64,000 bases of DNA from Bagarius yarrelli (GCA_005784505.1 VCAZ01000005.1:4778001-4842000); one strand, 5' to 3'. Counted from the first letter of the stretch, positions 12,445 to 25,490 are shown. Numbers and translations: made by a program. The notes: generated from the letters alone by a model not told the origin.

Positions 12445-13480
12445 GAACACCTGAACACCCCTCTCTGCACCTGGATCCTGGACTTTCTGACTAAAGGACC
12501 TCGGGCAGTCCGCATAGAAAGAAGCATTTCCAGCAACATCACACTGAGCACTGGGGCCCCGTAGGGCTGTGTGCTCAGCCTACTGCTGTTCACACTGCTG
12601 ACTCATGACTGTGTAGCAATGCACAGCTCAAATCACATCGACAAGTCTGCCGATGACACAACCGTGGTGGGTCTCATCAGCAAAAATGATGAGTCAGCAC
12701 ACAAAGAGGAGGTGCAACAGCTAACAGCCTGGTGTAGAGCAAACGACCTGTCTCTGAACGTCGACAAGACTAAGGAGATAGTTGTTGACTTTAGAAAAGC
12801 AAAGAGAGAGACCACTCTCCGCTGAACATCGATGGACCCTTGGTAGAGATCATCAAGAGCACCAAATTTCTTGGTGTTCACCTAACGGAGAACCTCACCT
12901 GGTCACTCAACACCAGCTCCATTAGCAAAAAAGCCCAGCAGCGCCTCTACTTCCTGAGAAGGCTAAGGAAAGCCTATCTTCCACCTCCCTCCTGACCATG
13001 TTCTACAGGGGGACCATTTAGAGCATTCTGAGAAGCTGCATCCCTTCCTGGTTTGGGAACTGCACCGGTTTGGATCGCAAGACCCTGCAGAGGATAGCAA
13101 GAACAGCTGAGAAGATCATCGGAGTCTCTCTTTCCTCCATAACAGACATTTACAACACACGCTGCATTCGCAAAGCTAGGAGCATTGTGGACGACCCCAC
13201 AAATCCCTTACACACACTCTTCACACTCCTGCCATCTGGAAAAAGGTACCATAGCATTCGGATAGCATTTCTGTCCTCAGGCCAAACACGCTGAACTGAC
13301 TAAAACTACCTCAACTCACACACACACAACATTAATGTTTACAGCAACACGTAAACACAAAAATACATTGTTAAGCATGGACAATTTAAATCCAGTTTGC
13401 ACATTAACCTTGCTTTTTTACTTGCATTTCTATTTGCACATTCTATTTGCACATTTTTATCATTTGCAAACTGATAAAAC
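12445..13480 (+). mobile_element. L2/CR1-like LINE, reverse transcriptase 3' half
   Basis: Decayed RT reading. First comes WILDFLTKGPRAVRI, then CVLSLLLFTLLTHDC and a catalytic box that now reads SADD at 12646-12657 (family: F/Y-ADD). Next are ANDLSLNVDKTKEIVVDFRK and, after a frame change, KFLGVHLTENLTWSLNTSS, KKAQQRLYFLRRLRKAYLPP, then RKTLQRIARTAEKIIGVSLS. AT-rich 3'UTR-like sequence with repeated tttgcaca follows to about 13480. Frameshifts and stops make it inactive. Confidence 0.88.
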
Positions 13481-13639
13481 TAGGGCCCAAATACATTGGC
13501 TCTTTTAAGGTTAATTTGTCAAATTAATCCATTGACTTACAGGTTGGAACTCCCCCCGTCTTATCACATCTTACTGTTATTCAACACGTCTCTTTTCTAA
13601 GACCTAATTATGCTAGCCAAAACACTGTATCCCAACCAC

Positions 13640-14105
13640 CAAACCCACCAACAGCTATTAACATTGACCGGGCACCTGCATATCAAGTAAATGAGATCCT
13701 CGATTCCAGGAGCAGGAGAGGTCAACTAGAGTATCTGGTGGATTGGGGAGGGTTATGGACCTGAGGCGCGCTTTACGATATTTTGGATTCCACGCTCATG
13801 CAGGACTTTCATTCTGCCTTTCCTAAATGCCCTGCTTCTCATCCAACAAAGGGGGGGGGGTTCTAGGGGGGATACTTTAATGATTCTTGCCTTTCAACAC
13901 AAGAGGGCGCCCTCGCCGGAGTACTAGCCTCTTCCGGTTGCTATCTTAATAAGCTAGCAGGATTGTGACCACCTTGCAAAGTATTGTTTGTCCGTCAACA
14001 TACCAAGCGTTTCTACATCCGTGCTCATGTTTCGGTCTACCTGGTTTGCCTCGGGGTTAGCCAAACTCTTCTCACAATGTCTAACTTACCAGAAAAGTCT
14101 GCCTT
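13640..14105 (+). mobile_element. Ty3/gypsy 3' end: integrase chromodomain, polypurine tract and LTR start
   Basis: Reads in frame APAYQVNEILDSRSRRGQLE then YLVDWGGL, the chromodomain at the end of fish gypsy integrases, followed by FHSAFPKCPA. A polypurine tract (13850-13875) ending aggggggatac precedes an LTR from 13876. That LTR carries the shared blocks cttccggttgctatcttaat and ccttgcaaagtattgtttgt. Its right limit is unclear. Confidence 0.82.
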
Positions 14106-15745
14106 AAAAACGTATTTATAAGTATGTCCAAGATCAATTTAATTTCTCCTTCTGTCAGCCATTGTTTTTTTTTTTTAGACTGTGCTAGGCTGTATCAACC
14201 AATCAGAGGATGGAAAATGCTGACGTCATCGTGGGCCAGCTAGCTGGCATTGAGTCATATTCAAAAATCTGATTGGTTAAAGAAACAGTTTTAACCAATT
14301 AGCAATCTGCCACTGGTAATATTGGTTACATGGTAACATGGTCCATCACTACTGATTCTGAAGGCTCTGGGCAGATTAGATAAACATGGCAGCACACAGA
14401 AACTAAAATCTGTTTGAACAAAAAATACAACATACATGTACTGGAAGCAGTGCAGCCAAGAGAAACGCTACGACATGAAAAGAATAAGCTGTTGGTAATA
14501 AATTAACACAATTTCATGAAACAAATATAAGAATTTAGGTTGTAAATGTATGTCAGATGCTGATATTGTTTAGGCCAGCAGAAAAGGCCTAACTGCACAC
14601 CAATGAGTCACTGTGACAAATGTGTTACAGAGGAAAAAATATTTAATAACAAAACTGTTTTTAAAACATTAAAACCATTTATTTCTGGGTCACACTTTGC
14701 TAAATACAAGGAATTGCATCAAACAATATAATGTTTATTGATTTGCATACAAAAAGGTTTGACCTGAAAACAACAGGAAGGTTAACAATGGAGAATGATG
14801 ACAAACTAGTAGCATTAGAACCGGGACTGCACTTACAATGTGTACTGACGGATCCTCAGGGTTTAAAATAAGCCCTTTTTTCACTATGCTGGCTATACTG
14901 ATTGATTTTTTTTTTTTTTTTTTTAACTTTGCCCTCATATAAGTCTTTAAAAAGTGTCAACGGTTGTCTTTCTTCTGCTAGAGGGCTAATCTTGTGGGAT
15001 GGACACAGTAAAATGACACAGCAGTAATTAGTCGTTTGAATTCACAGGAAAAGTCATCCAGGTCTGCAGGGGATCAGCTTGGCCTTATCATGCGAAAAAC
15101 ATCTGCTCAGTCAGATTTGTTCCTGCTGGATAACAAACATTAGTGTCAAGGTAAAGGATGAGAGGCAGGTTCCTCAGCAGAAGGTCTGGGCTGGGGATGG
15201 CTTACTTCTTCATTTTCCTTCTGCTGTGAGACGAGAATAAGACAGGTGAATGAATAACGTTTTTTAAGTGCAAGAAGACCTCGATAATCTCTGCATGCAC
15301 AACTACTATACACAATAAACCGGTCTTTTTATCTCGTACAAATAAATTCTTAAACGAGACAGGATATAAAATTGAAGAAGAATAAGCGGTTGCTTTTGCT
15401 TAAATTCAAGTTTGTCTAAGCGATCCTGCTCTTTTGATGCATGTTTACTGGGAGATGTAGGGTAAAAGAAAATAAGAAATGGGTTATAATCGCTATAAAA
15501 TTAAACTAGTTGCATAAATGATATGAATTTCACCTCCACCTCAGTAAAGAATAAGTTTTCTATTAGATTTTCGTTTTAAAATAATGTCGACTTTTGCAAA
15601 CTTTTTTATAGCCTTCTGGATTGCTTTTTTTTTTCCCTTTTTGTCTCATTAAAAATTCTTTTTTTGAAGCTGTGTTTCTTATAGCACGTTGCTAAATTAA
15701 TTTGATCAATCAACATGTCACAACTTTTTGAGGCAATGACTCCTC
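14106..15745. other. no gene seen; possible dispersed repeat at 14175-14400
   Basis: The stretch 14175-14400 has CCAATCAGAG and TGACGTCATC-like short motifs resembling dispersed fish repeats, but I cannot place the family. The rest is AT-rich and unrecognised. Confidence 0.35.
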
Positions 15746-15747
15746 TT

Positions 15748-15930
15748 AGGCGCTGTTCATATATCACGCCTAAAACATGTGGAGAATGCTCTGGCACTCC
15801 GAGCTGCACTCTCCATTACAATAAGAACATTCCTTTCAGCAAGGAATTTACACCATTGCTGTAGCTTCAAAATTTATTCACTTATTATTTTTTTCTTCTT
15901 AGGTTTCAGTGTAAATGTGGTAAAGCTGAT
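15748..15930 (+). repeat. Harbinger-like non-autonomous repeat, copy 1
   Basis: Starts ggcgctgttcatatatcacg and shares ctctccattacaa, then ttcagcaa, then ttgctgt, with the copy at 58588. A related start (aagggccgttcacatatc) is at 63933. The family label is inferred from the end sequence. Confidence 0.45.
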
Positions 15931-16639
15931 TGTTTGGTTCTGGTTCCATTGTCCTTATGGCATGCAGAAAATTGATATGTTTTTAATCCCATTGCGGTGT
16001 GGACTAGGTCTAAATGATTAATCAAAAACGAATTGCAATCGCAATTTGAAATGCTGCAATTAGCTAATCGCAAAAGGTTGCGATATAAAAAGGCCCCGAG
16101 CAAATGCATGACTGCACTTTTTGAGTAACAGCCATACCAGCTAATTAAGTGCGCATAGCTTCGTGCGGCCAATTAGCATGTTGTCCATGTGCCTGTAACA
16201 CCCACCATTAAAGAACAAAAAGCGGGGTGTAGTGAGATTATGGCTTCTTCCGAGTCAGAGAGATCATTTGGAAATTTAATACGCAAGCAAACAGCACGTC
16301 TTTAATATGGGATTATTTTGCCTTTGAAGTGACAGACACCGAACAAAAAAAAGGTCATTTGCATGAGTGAAAAAAACACCCACAGGCAGCGCTGTTTGAG
16401 GAGGTGTCTCGCTAAAAAGTTGTCTATAGTTGTCTTTAGTACTGCTCGTGACATTCAGTCTAGTAGCAAGCAACAAAGTACAATTTCAGAATTTTTGCGG
16501 CTGTTACAGCATGTTACACATTACACAAACACCAAGAGTTAACTAACGCCATAACCCGCCAGCTCACTAAAGACATAGCGCCTTTTAATAAAATAAAAAA
16601 ATAATAATAAATATTCAATTCATTGTGCAAGGTACGTGT

Positions 16640-16860
16640 CCAGAGCCAATGAAATGCAGTGTTTTTGCATATCCCATCTTAGTAAGTTGGGGGTCAGAGC
16701 GCAGGGTCAGCTATGATACAGCGCCCCTGGAGCAGGAGGGGTTAAGGGTCTTGCTCAAGGACCCAACAGTGGCTGGCTTGCCGGAGGTGGGGCTTGAACC
16801 CAGGTGTTTCTGGTTTTCAGATTAACAACTCAGCACCTTAACCATTTGAGCCACCACTGC
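16640..16860 (-). repeat. tRNA-derived SINE nested in the hAT remnant
   Basis: Reverse complement of the family copy at 31740-31980: shared blocks are the ggggtcagagcgcagggtca region, ggttaagggtcttgctcaag and the tRNA-like head ending gagccaccactgcc. Confidence 0.75.
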
Positions 16861-16888
16861 CTTATTTCACTTAATTAAGTGAAATAAG
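16861..16888. repeat. perfect 28-bp palindrome
   Basis: Arms cttatttcacttaa and ttaagtgaaataag with no spacer, directly at the head end of the nested SINE. Confidence 0.9.
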
Positions 16889-17485
16889 AGGGATTTAAAA
16901 AAACCTCATCCGAGCACTGGATAAAAGACACAGAAGAAAAGGTTATGTCATTCTTTTGTTTTTATTGGCAGTGGTTTGCACTAGCAAAAAAATAATATAT
17001 ATATGCACACTATTAAGAAAACTAAATCACAATCGCAACATCTGTCAAAAAAAATGGCAATTGGATATTTTCCCTAAATCGCACAGCCCAACATCTGGAA
17101 AAAATTAGCACCACGCCACTCTCTGTATTTGCACATCTACATTAGAAACAAAAAAATGAATCGTGCAGCGATACATCAAAAAAATGTTACCCTCTGTTTT
17201 TCCTCTGTTTCAGGTTTGTGCTTGAAAGATAAAGAACCCCATTATCTAACTTATCGCTCTTGGTAAGTGTAAGCTTCGTGTTATGCATTGGTGGTAATGT
17301 TGTGAATATAAAGCACAAATAGTTACACAGTAGTTATTATTTTAACAGGATCTCTGCTGATTTTGGTTTTACATACAATAGATTTTAATTTGATTTTTTT
17401 CTTGTCGTATATTTGTTGACCTTTTAATGCAGCACAGTGACATTTATACCATCACCAGAAACTGTTAAATCTAGTGATATAAAGC

Positions 17486-17508
17486 ATGTGTGTGTGTGTG
17501 TGTGTGTG
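17486..17508 (+). repeat. (TG)n microsatellite
   Basis: About eleven TG units. Confidence 0.9.
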
Positions 17509-17999
17509 AGACAAGATTGTTAACATCCAAGGTTTAAAAAAAAAGTAACTTATTATACAGGCCAAAAAGCCTAAATTGAAAAATTTTAGGAAAAAATTGA
17601 TAAAGGGTTGCTGACTTTCCCATTTCATATAATGTTTTGTCCTTTTATGAATATTCAAAAACAAATCCCAGCAGCACAGACAGACAAGAGCCTTAAATAG
17701 AAGTAGGCAGCAAGGCTCTAGACGTACATGAAAAAAGTAGTGTATTAGTGTCATTTTTGTGTTATTAGTAGTTCATTTAAACAACCTTAAAATTATGTAT
17801 CTGTGTTTGTTCCTATACAGTGCATGTCAATAGACCCTTCATGATGTTTGTTAATAGAAAAACATAATAATTAATTGAGAATAACAGAGAAATGCCAAAA
17901 AATTATATTTTAATGGTGTTCCCCTTATACCAAATTTATTTATTTATCCAAGAAATTGGTGGTGGCCGATTAGTGCTATAAGGCTTCATTAGATAACAA

Positions 18000-18185
18000 T
18001 GGCCACTTCCATATGATGTAGTAGGCGAAACTGAGTATGCGACATGAGTAGTATGCATTTACAGTAGGCACATTTCTTTCTGGATGACCTACTACTTCTG
18101 CCCAAATTTTGAAGTATGCATGTGAGAGCTCATAAGGCCACGGAAGAGAGACAACTTGGCGGAAGTGGCGTCAAGCACTAATGTG
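18000..18185. repeat. dispersed teleost-type repeat
   Basis: Contains tgagtagtatgcatttacag, gatgacctactacttctgcc and aagtatgcatgtgagagctc, a pattern that I know as widespread in fish genomes. Family not assigned. Confidence 0.4.
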
Positions 18186-18189
18186 GCAT

Positions 18190-19879
18190 TTTTCAATGCT
18201 TAAGTAAGAAAAAAACGTTGTTTCGCATATTCTCGACTTATTCAACTGGTAAATTTAAAAAGTCATTTTAAATTCTGGGGCATCATTTAGGTTTTAGAGA
18301 ATTGCCAATATACTTCCAATATTTCCAATGTTGGCATTGTATCTGTTTTTTTTTTTTTTAATATCTGTGTATGTCTTGATCGGATCAAGTAGCATTGCAT
18401 TTTGAAACAAGGCAGAAACTTTTTTTTAATAATAGACATAATAAATCTCCTATCTTCTTTGAGGTTGGGTTGCTGAATGTGTGTTTTATTAGGCAGAGCT
18501 GCTCTTGTCCAGACCAAAGTTTAATCTAATTTTAATGAAATCTGTTTGCTGGTTTGATTAAATCAGTGCAGCTTCTAAAACCAGCCGGTCTCTGATTCTA
18601 TCCAGCAATGCAGTGTTTCCTGAGACAGAAACGGACCATATCTAACGGTCTTTGTGCCTGCCGAGATATACAAATGCAGTGAATCTGAATAGGGGAGGTA
18701 CACTGCAGTACTATTCAAAAACATATTTTTATTGGACATTGTAGAGACAAAAGCATGCTTTTGAGTTTCTTTTAAGATTGAAAGAAAAACAACAGCTGAG
18801 CAACTCAAGACCATTGCTCTGCTCTCAACAGCAGCCAGCCAACCTTCATTCATTATTCAACCTTTTCTTTACTGCATAATTTATAGCACTGCTTTTCCAT
18901 CCAAATCCTGTACACCCCAGAAAATGCTTCGCACGGCTTAAGTTTTTCTGCTTAGAGTAAAACATTAATGCTTTTGCATTGCTGTTGGAAAGACTGGTAG
19001 GTAAAACCTATAAAAACACACATTATTACAATCACCAAACCGTTTCCAGGTGAAGAAAGCATGAGGATCAATCATCCACTATTCAAAGGTCACAAACCCT
19101 GATATAGCTGTAACATTGAAGATTTCTGACATAACCACATAGGGCCTGTTTACACCTGGTCACTTCATGCATTTTTTTCTGATTGGATTGCTGTCTGATT
19201 GCGAAAAGACCAGGTGTAAATGCTCTCTGAAATGCATTCGAGATAGATATGAATTCAGTTGCTCAGATCACTTCAGGAATTGGCCTGGAATGCATTTCAC
19301 GTGAAACTGGACAAGTCTAAATACATTCATCTGTTCAAACCACATACATCAGTGCTTGTCTCCTCCCACACGAAAGCACATCGCTCACTTTATTATGCTT
19401 GTTATAAATATATACTGGTATATCCTGATCGGAGGTAAGCCTCTTTATTAAATTAAATTACAGGGTCACACAAAGATATTGGAAGGTTCTGAGTTATATT
19501 TTTACCAGTGTTGACTTCAAGCTTTTATCCACGTATCTTACTGGATCTTTTAAGTTTAATGCTGCTGACAGCAAAAATTCTGCACGTATTGTAATAATTA
19601 CTGCCTTGTGCATAAGCGTTTCAAGCTTTCTTGTTTTCTTCTTGACTGCAATTGCAAACTCAAATAGAGCAAAATAACAGGTAGGGGACATTTTAGGTCA
19701 GCTGAAAGTTTTGCATCACATTCAGATCCGTTTAGCTGAGACCTAGCAAAAGTATAAATAAGAGTTTTAACAAATCAGATGGCTATTCAATCCAAAAAAA
19801 AGTGACCAAGTGTCAAAAAGTGACCCTTAGTGGTTTGGGGGAAACATCCAAAAATCCCGCATGCATTCAGTAATGCTAC
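18190..19879. other. no gene seen (apart from the small inverted repeat)
   Basis: AT-rich. No exon, protein match or larger repeat recognised. Confidence 0.45.
19145..19225. repeat. short MITE-like inverted repeat
   Basis: tttacacctggtc at 19149-19161 is perfectly complementary to gaccaggtgtaaa at 19208-19220, with a 46-nt spacer. Probably the core of a small non-autonomous DNA transposon. Confidence 0.6.
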
Positions 19880-21215
19880 AAAAAACGTCTCGGTTACATA
19901 TGGTAACCTAATGGAGGAAACGGAGACGCTGTGTTGATTGACGACACTAGGGGTCACATTTGGGAGCCTATGATACCTATGATTTGTTAAGGCCAAGGAC
20001 AAGCAGAATTTGCATAGCCGGTCATGCCCCACACTTCTGGGTATAAATAATAAATAAAGTGGTCGCGATTTTGCTCATGGTTCTGTCCTAAGGAGCCAAA
20101 TGACGACTCCCCCAGAGCAGTCTGGTGCAGTGACATGAGGGACACAATGTCTGGAATAAGGATGTTCCCTTTCGGTCGTTTACTCCGATGTTGTGCCGAG
20201 TGACGACACTAGGGGTCCCTATACGACATGCCACTGCCAAAGGTATATGCCGCCAGGAACCAGTGTGTCGAAGCGCAGCCTTACTCAACCTCATGACCTA
20301 CCAGCGTGCAGGAGCCGCCAGGGGAAGCCACAAGGGGAAGGATATAGCGTAGGTGAAGATCCTCAGTGGTAGCCTTTTCTAATGCTCACCTTTTATGATC
20401 TCGCTGGGAGCAGGTCCCTCCCCAAGGGGCAGGGGGCCCCACAGAGATCACATCCCACCAGCTGAGGGGTTAATATGTGAAGAAACATCTAAGGACTGAC
20501 AAGAGGCAGTGCAACATATTAGGAGATGGCGGGCAGGCTGTGACATGCGATTGGAGCGTACACCACCCTGATAGTTGATGTATGCAACCGCTGCAGTGTT
20601 GTCCGAAATGAATCCACTGCAGCCAGGGACCTGTCCACACCCCAACAGCTGCCTGCCCGTTGCACGTGGCGCCCCAGCCCATAGTAGACACATTTGTAAT
20701 TATGACAACACATCTTGACATCTGTTAATTTGGCACTCTGGCCTGTAGAAATGAGATGTCTTCCCGTGGACTGAGGGTTCAGCAACACAGCGTAGTGTGA
20801 GCCGGGACACCATGCCCATCTTGGGACCCGGTCTTAAAGCCAGTACTAAAGCGGTCTAATGTGCATCAGGCCTAGACTGACCATTGCGGCCGAGGATGCC
20901 AGGACTGCTGAACTGCGCTTGAGGGAGCTCAAACATTTCAGCACTGTCTGAACTTTCTTTGGGGAGAGCCAGGACGCCATCATGACCAGTTCCAGGTGGA
21001 TACAGAGAAAAGAGACACTCTGCATGGAGGAGAGGACCTTGTACTGATATGCAGATCCAGGATAGGCCTGCCCCCACCTTTCTTGGGTACAATGAAGTGG
21101 GGACTGCAAAACCCTTGCTTTGTCTCAATCTGGGAGACAGACTTAACCTGTCTCGAGAATGTCCCTGAACCTGGACAGGTCCGATTGTCAATAACTGTAG
21201 TCGTATCTACATTAT
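19880..21215 (-). mobile_element. DIRS-type retrotransposon remnant (RT and RNase H)
   Basis: On the minus strand the order is RT start at about 21050-21130 (GFCSPHFIVPKKGGGRPILD), RT thumb/connection near 20850-20970 (SVLKCLSS-like block, then VSLGLMHIRPL), then RNase H at 20480-20720 (GWGATCNGQAA, SDNTAAVAYINYQGGVRS, MSQPARHLL). These are DIRS-clade signatures. The RT palm with its catalytic box is deleted. The left end has tandem terminal blocks sharing gacgacactaggggtc (about 19938 and 20203), like the inverted terminal repeats of fish DIRS elements. I could not see the tyrosine recombinase. Confidence 0.8.
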
Positions 21216-21259
21216 GCTTGTTTTGGGTTGCTCTAAATAAATTTTGTTGTAGCAAACAT

Positions 21260-22885
21260 TAAATCCATGTGACTAATTGACTGTTTACACTCCATTCAGC
21301 ATGCCTTATTTTATTTACTGTCGGTTACAAATTTTTTTGGACAAACTTCGGTACACTTTAGAATGGAAAACCCAGTTACAGATTAGAAAATAGAGATTAA
21401 AAGAGATGGAGAAGTCACACATTTCCTTCATTACATGAGATACATTGATTAAGCTAAAAATTGTGTTTAATTTAAGTGAGAAGTTGTAAATTGCCAGATG
21501 CTGCTGGGAAAATAAGACATGCACATACATTTATAAACTAAATAACAGCAAAAGAAAGTAAGAAAAAGAGTACCAGATAATGCCGGTATTACTGGTTGTC
21601 ACATGTCAATTCACTGGCAAAAAATACATTTTAGTGGCAACCTTAATACATAAATAATCAGGAATTGCTTGTTTGATCACTATGATTCTCCATTCCTATG
21701 TAAAGATTTTCCTTTTTGCAATTAAAAAAAAAAAAACACCTGTAACACAGCATTAAATTAGCAATATATCCTGAATATAATATGTTTTAAAAAGTGCATC
21801 ATCAGCATGCTTTTATGTCTGGTTCTTATACAGATTCAGTATCTGTGAATAAATGTTCATGTACATAATAATACAGTAGTATACTGCTAATATAATAGTA
21901 GTATTTTGACTACACTTCTACTTAAAAATATATAATAAAGGGTCTCATTTGGATAAATAATGCATTTGTTAAAATTGTTATTGTTGCCATGTGTGCATTT
22001 TTATGTGAAACTAGACTAAATTTTGGTTTTTAAATTTGGGTTTAATAACTGGAGGATTCAGACTACAGAATTTTATTAATAACGACTTTTCCCACATGAC
22101 TGGAACTAATTACTCTTTCTAATAGATCACTGCTTAAGGGGCACCGACTGTTTCAGCCCTGCAGGGCTCGGACACCTCAGAGAGAATAGTACATAAACTA
22201 TATGCAGATTTTTATTACCGAGTTTATCGACAAGGAGATAATGCTAATTTGATTTTCTGCCATTCTAGCTAATCCTAATAAAGGTTGTGCATTCCAGAAC
22301 ACTCTTCTACCAATGGATGTAATGCAGTAATGTGAGTTACTGCAGCTTGAAATAAATTTCAATATATGATCTGATAATCAATTATATTTACTTACTATTT
22401 GTTACTGGTAGTTGTAGCACTGCATTGGGCATAACTATACAAATGGCAGTTTTGCATTTACAACATGCAAAAGAGATGGAAAATCGCTATGCATAAATGA
22501 TGTATTTATTAGGTATAAGAAATGGCAAAATGATTGTGACTGAATGAAAGCAGCAGGAAGAATCTGTTATTCTATCCAGCTGGGTGAGTTTTGATTACAA
22601 ACCTACAGTCCATTTGGTGACTATACTAAGAGTATATAAGATCTGCCCATCACTTGTCAAATTAAAAATAAAGGCCGGGTTCAGTATATTACTCTGCCTC
22701 TATGCTATGGTATGTTTCATCACTGTAATGTAGTTTGGGTAATTTTCAATACCTGCTGCATTGTAGACCCCCAGACGGGTGCTGTGGTTTTTAGTTGCTG
22801 GTGGTTTATGTAAACAATTACATCTGTTATCTGTTTTGTGCAAAGCACAGCAACATATTGTCCGAAAGTTTAGTGTTGCACATTG
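21260..22885. other. no gene seen
   Basis: AT-rich, no recognised family or exon. Confidence 0.5.
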
Positions 22886-22889
22886 TGAA

Positions 22890-25490
22890 GCAGATGTTGG
22901 TGAAGAATCCATGTTGCAGGGAAAGACTTTATTAAAGACTTAACAGCAATCCAAAAAACCTGGTCAATAAGCATGCAGAGTTCGGTACGCAGAAGTCAAA
23001 TATAAACCAGGCAAACAAAACACTACGCAGTAAATGAAATCCAAAGTCAGAGCAGAGTTCAGTAAACCTTAAGGACATAAACATGACACTAGCGCTCGGT
23101 ATATTGCTTAGCAAACAGTACCTTGCAGTGTGTTCGTGGTTTGGCTATCTTTTAAAGCTAGCAACCGGAAGTTTTAGCAGAAGTGGCTAGTACTCAGGGG
23201 AGGGCACCCTCTGGTGGTAGGAGGCCAGAATTGTTACAGTATCCCTCCTCCTCCTAGAAATGTCTCCAGGCGTTCTTCAATGGTGTTTCCCGGATGGGCA
23301 GAATTAAAGTCCTGCATTAGTGTGGGACCCAGAATATTCGAGAGTTGACCCATGACCTCTCCTCAGGTCCATAACCTTCCCAATTCACCAGATACTCAAG
23401 CTGACCACTTTCTCTCCTGAAATTGAGGATCTAAGTCCCTTAGCATGCGTATGCGGATTTAGTTAAGACATATTTGGCAAGCTTTAGATACTCCAGATTT
23501 TTGTGATCTGTGTTCACCAAAAAACGGTAGGTGCCAGTGTATCAATTCTGGCAGTGCTTCTTTCATAGCCAGTAGCTCCTTGTTCCCCACGTCATAATTT
23601 TGTTCCGCTGGGGTAAGCTTATGTGAAAAGAAAGAGCAGGGATGGAGTTTAGAGGGGGTGCCATGTTTTTGTAATTGAATGGCACCCACTTCGGAATCAG
23701 AAGCATCCAATTCCACCACAAATGGTAAACTTGGTTTTAAGATGGATGAAGGCTTTTGTAGCCGTCTCCGTCCAGTTGACCTTTGACGGTTTACCCTTGA
23801 GTAGAGCTGTGATAGGGGCTGATGTCATATTGTAGTTGCAATAAATCGCCGGTAGAAGTTTGTGAACCCCAGGAATTATTGAGCGTCATTGATGGTCTGA
23901 GGTAAGGGGCAATCGGCCACAGCTTTCACCTGGGAGTAGTCCATGGCAACCCCTTGTGTGTTGATGTGGTAACCCAGAAACTTGACTTGGTTTTTCTCAG
24001 CTTTAACTAACAGTTTGTGTTTCTTGGGTCGACATAGGACAGTGCGCACATGTTGGACATGTTCAGAAAGAACACGCTGTGTGAATAGATAAGAATATCT
24101 GAAAAGGGTCTAGAAAAATCTCATTAACAAATGACTGAAAGACTACTGGTGCATTAGAGAGTCTTTATAGGATGACTAAATATTCGTAATGGCCCCTAGT
24201 AGTGATGAATGCCGCCTTCCATTAATGTTTTTACGAATTTGAATTAGACTGTAGGTCCTGCGCAGATCAAGGTTAACACTCGAGCTTCACGTGATTGCTC
24301 AAAAGTGGCAGGTATTAGTGGGAAATGTCTATTTCACTGTCCTAGCATTAAGACCATGATAATCAATGCATGGATGCAACCCACTATCCTTTTTTTTTTT
24401 TACAAAAAAGAAGCCTGAGGCTGCAAGAAATGTGGAGAGGTGGATAAAACCTGATGCTAGGGCTTCATTAATGTAAGGCTACATTGCCTAGGTTTCAGGC
24501 TTGGACAGCGGAAATATGCGACTCTTGGGAGGAATAGCATTGGTAAACAGAGCTATAGCACAGTCACATGATCTATGAGGTTGTAGCTGCTCCACTTCAG
24601 CTTTGCTGAAGATCTCGGTAGGTTCTTGTATTCTAGTGGGATTTGGTTTGTGACTGGTGTTTCAGTAGCCAGAGAGTGGAGAGTGCAGGATGAAAACAGT
24701 TCTCATGACAGGGGGTTGACCATTGCGTTATTTCACGCCTGGTCATGAGATAGTCGTGAATTAGTAGTCAGGGATACTCCTGAATAATGAGGTTCTTAGA
24801 TGATTGAATGATGTAAAATGGTAACTTTTTTTTTTCCTTGATCTCTCCGATCCGAATGGTGGTGAAGATTTTGGTGACGCCCAACTGCATGGGTTCACTG
24901 TAACATACTGTGAGAATGTGACCGTGTCATCCCACAAGTAAGCGCCGCTAGTAGCCATGTGTTCGATCCCTTTTGTAACACCGTTTTAAGCTCCACCTCA
25001 TTCCACCCACTTTGAGCCACCTCGGCATTTAGCTGCCAAGAGCTTTTCTTGACGTAGCCTGAGCAGTTGGCTTAAAATGTCTAATCCGCCTTTGGGGTAT
25101 TCAAAAACTTCGCTCAGCTGTGCCATGAAGTAGTAGGCAGACGTCAGTCAATGGGTCTGAGTCCCAATGCGGAAGCCCAATCTGAGCAAAGTCAATAGAA
25201 ATGAACATTCCTTACTTTCAGTAGGGAAAGCGGTGGGCTGGTTCATAAAGAAAATCTGACACTGGCGTAAAAATCCTTTGCAGCATTCAGGTGTGCCGTT
25301 AAACTTATCCGGAAGTGCAAAATGTACAGCTGCCATTCCGGAGCTGGGCTAAGCGGCGGTTGCTGAGCCGAGCTGCTGGTGTGCTGTTCACAGCAATGCT
25401 TGTTAAGACTAGAAAGCCTGGAGTGCTTGAGCATGATAATCCACCGTGGCTAGTATACGAGCCAGATTCTGCAATAGCGAGCAAGGATTT
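22890..25490 (-). mobile_element. degraded Ty3/gypsy retrotransposon with chromodomain-type 3' end
   Basis: On the minus strand the order is as follows. Gag at 25085-25400 (LPDKFNGTPECCKGFLRQCQ, FFMNQPTAFPTES); RT pieces from about 24480 to 23760, with the catalytic box decayed to a SDILIYS-like reading near 24095, then KLLVKAEKNQVKFLGYH and FLGFTNFYRRFIA; RNase H at 23459-23719 (VELDASDSEVGAIQLQKHG, KLHPCSFFSHKLTPAEQNYD, VGNKELLAMKEALPE); a short chromodomain-like bit at 23385-23420; a polypurine tract; and an LTR at about 22890-23238 starting TGTAACAATT. The integrase core is missing and no 5' LTR is seen. Same family as the element at 7797. Confidence 0.85.

Larger units (their letters stand above)
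16006..17092 (+). mobile_element. hAT transposon remnant with ZBED-type transposase start
   Basis: The left end has the common fish hAT pattern (gattaatcaaaaacgaattg, caatcgcaatttg) and the right end the matching aatcacaatcgcaac and aatcgcacagccca. Inside, on the plus strand near 16300-16380, LIWDYFAFEVTDTEQKKVIC resembles the BED zinc finger at the start of hAT transposases. Only a first metal-binding-like part survives, with a large deletion after it. A SINE is nested at 16640-16860. Confidence 0.7.
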
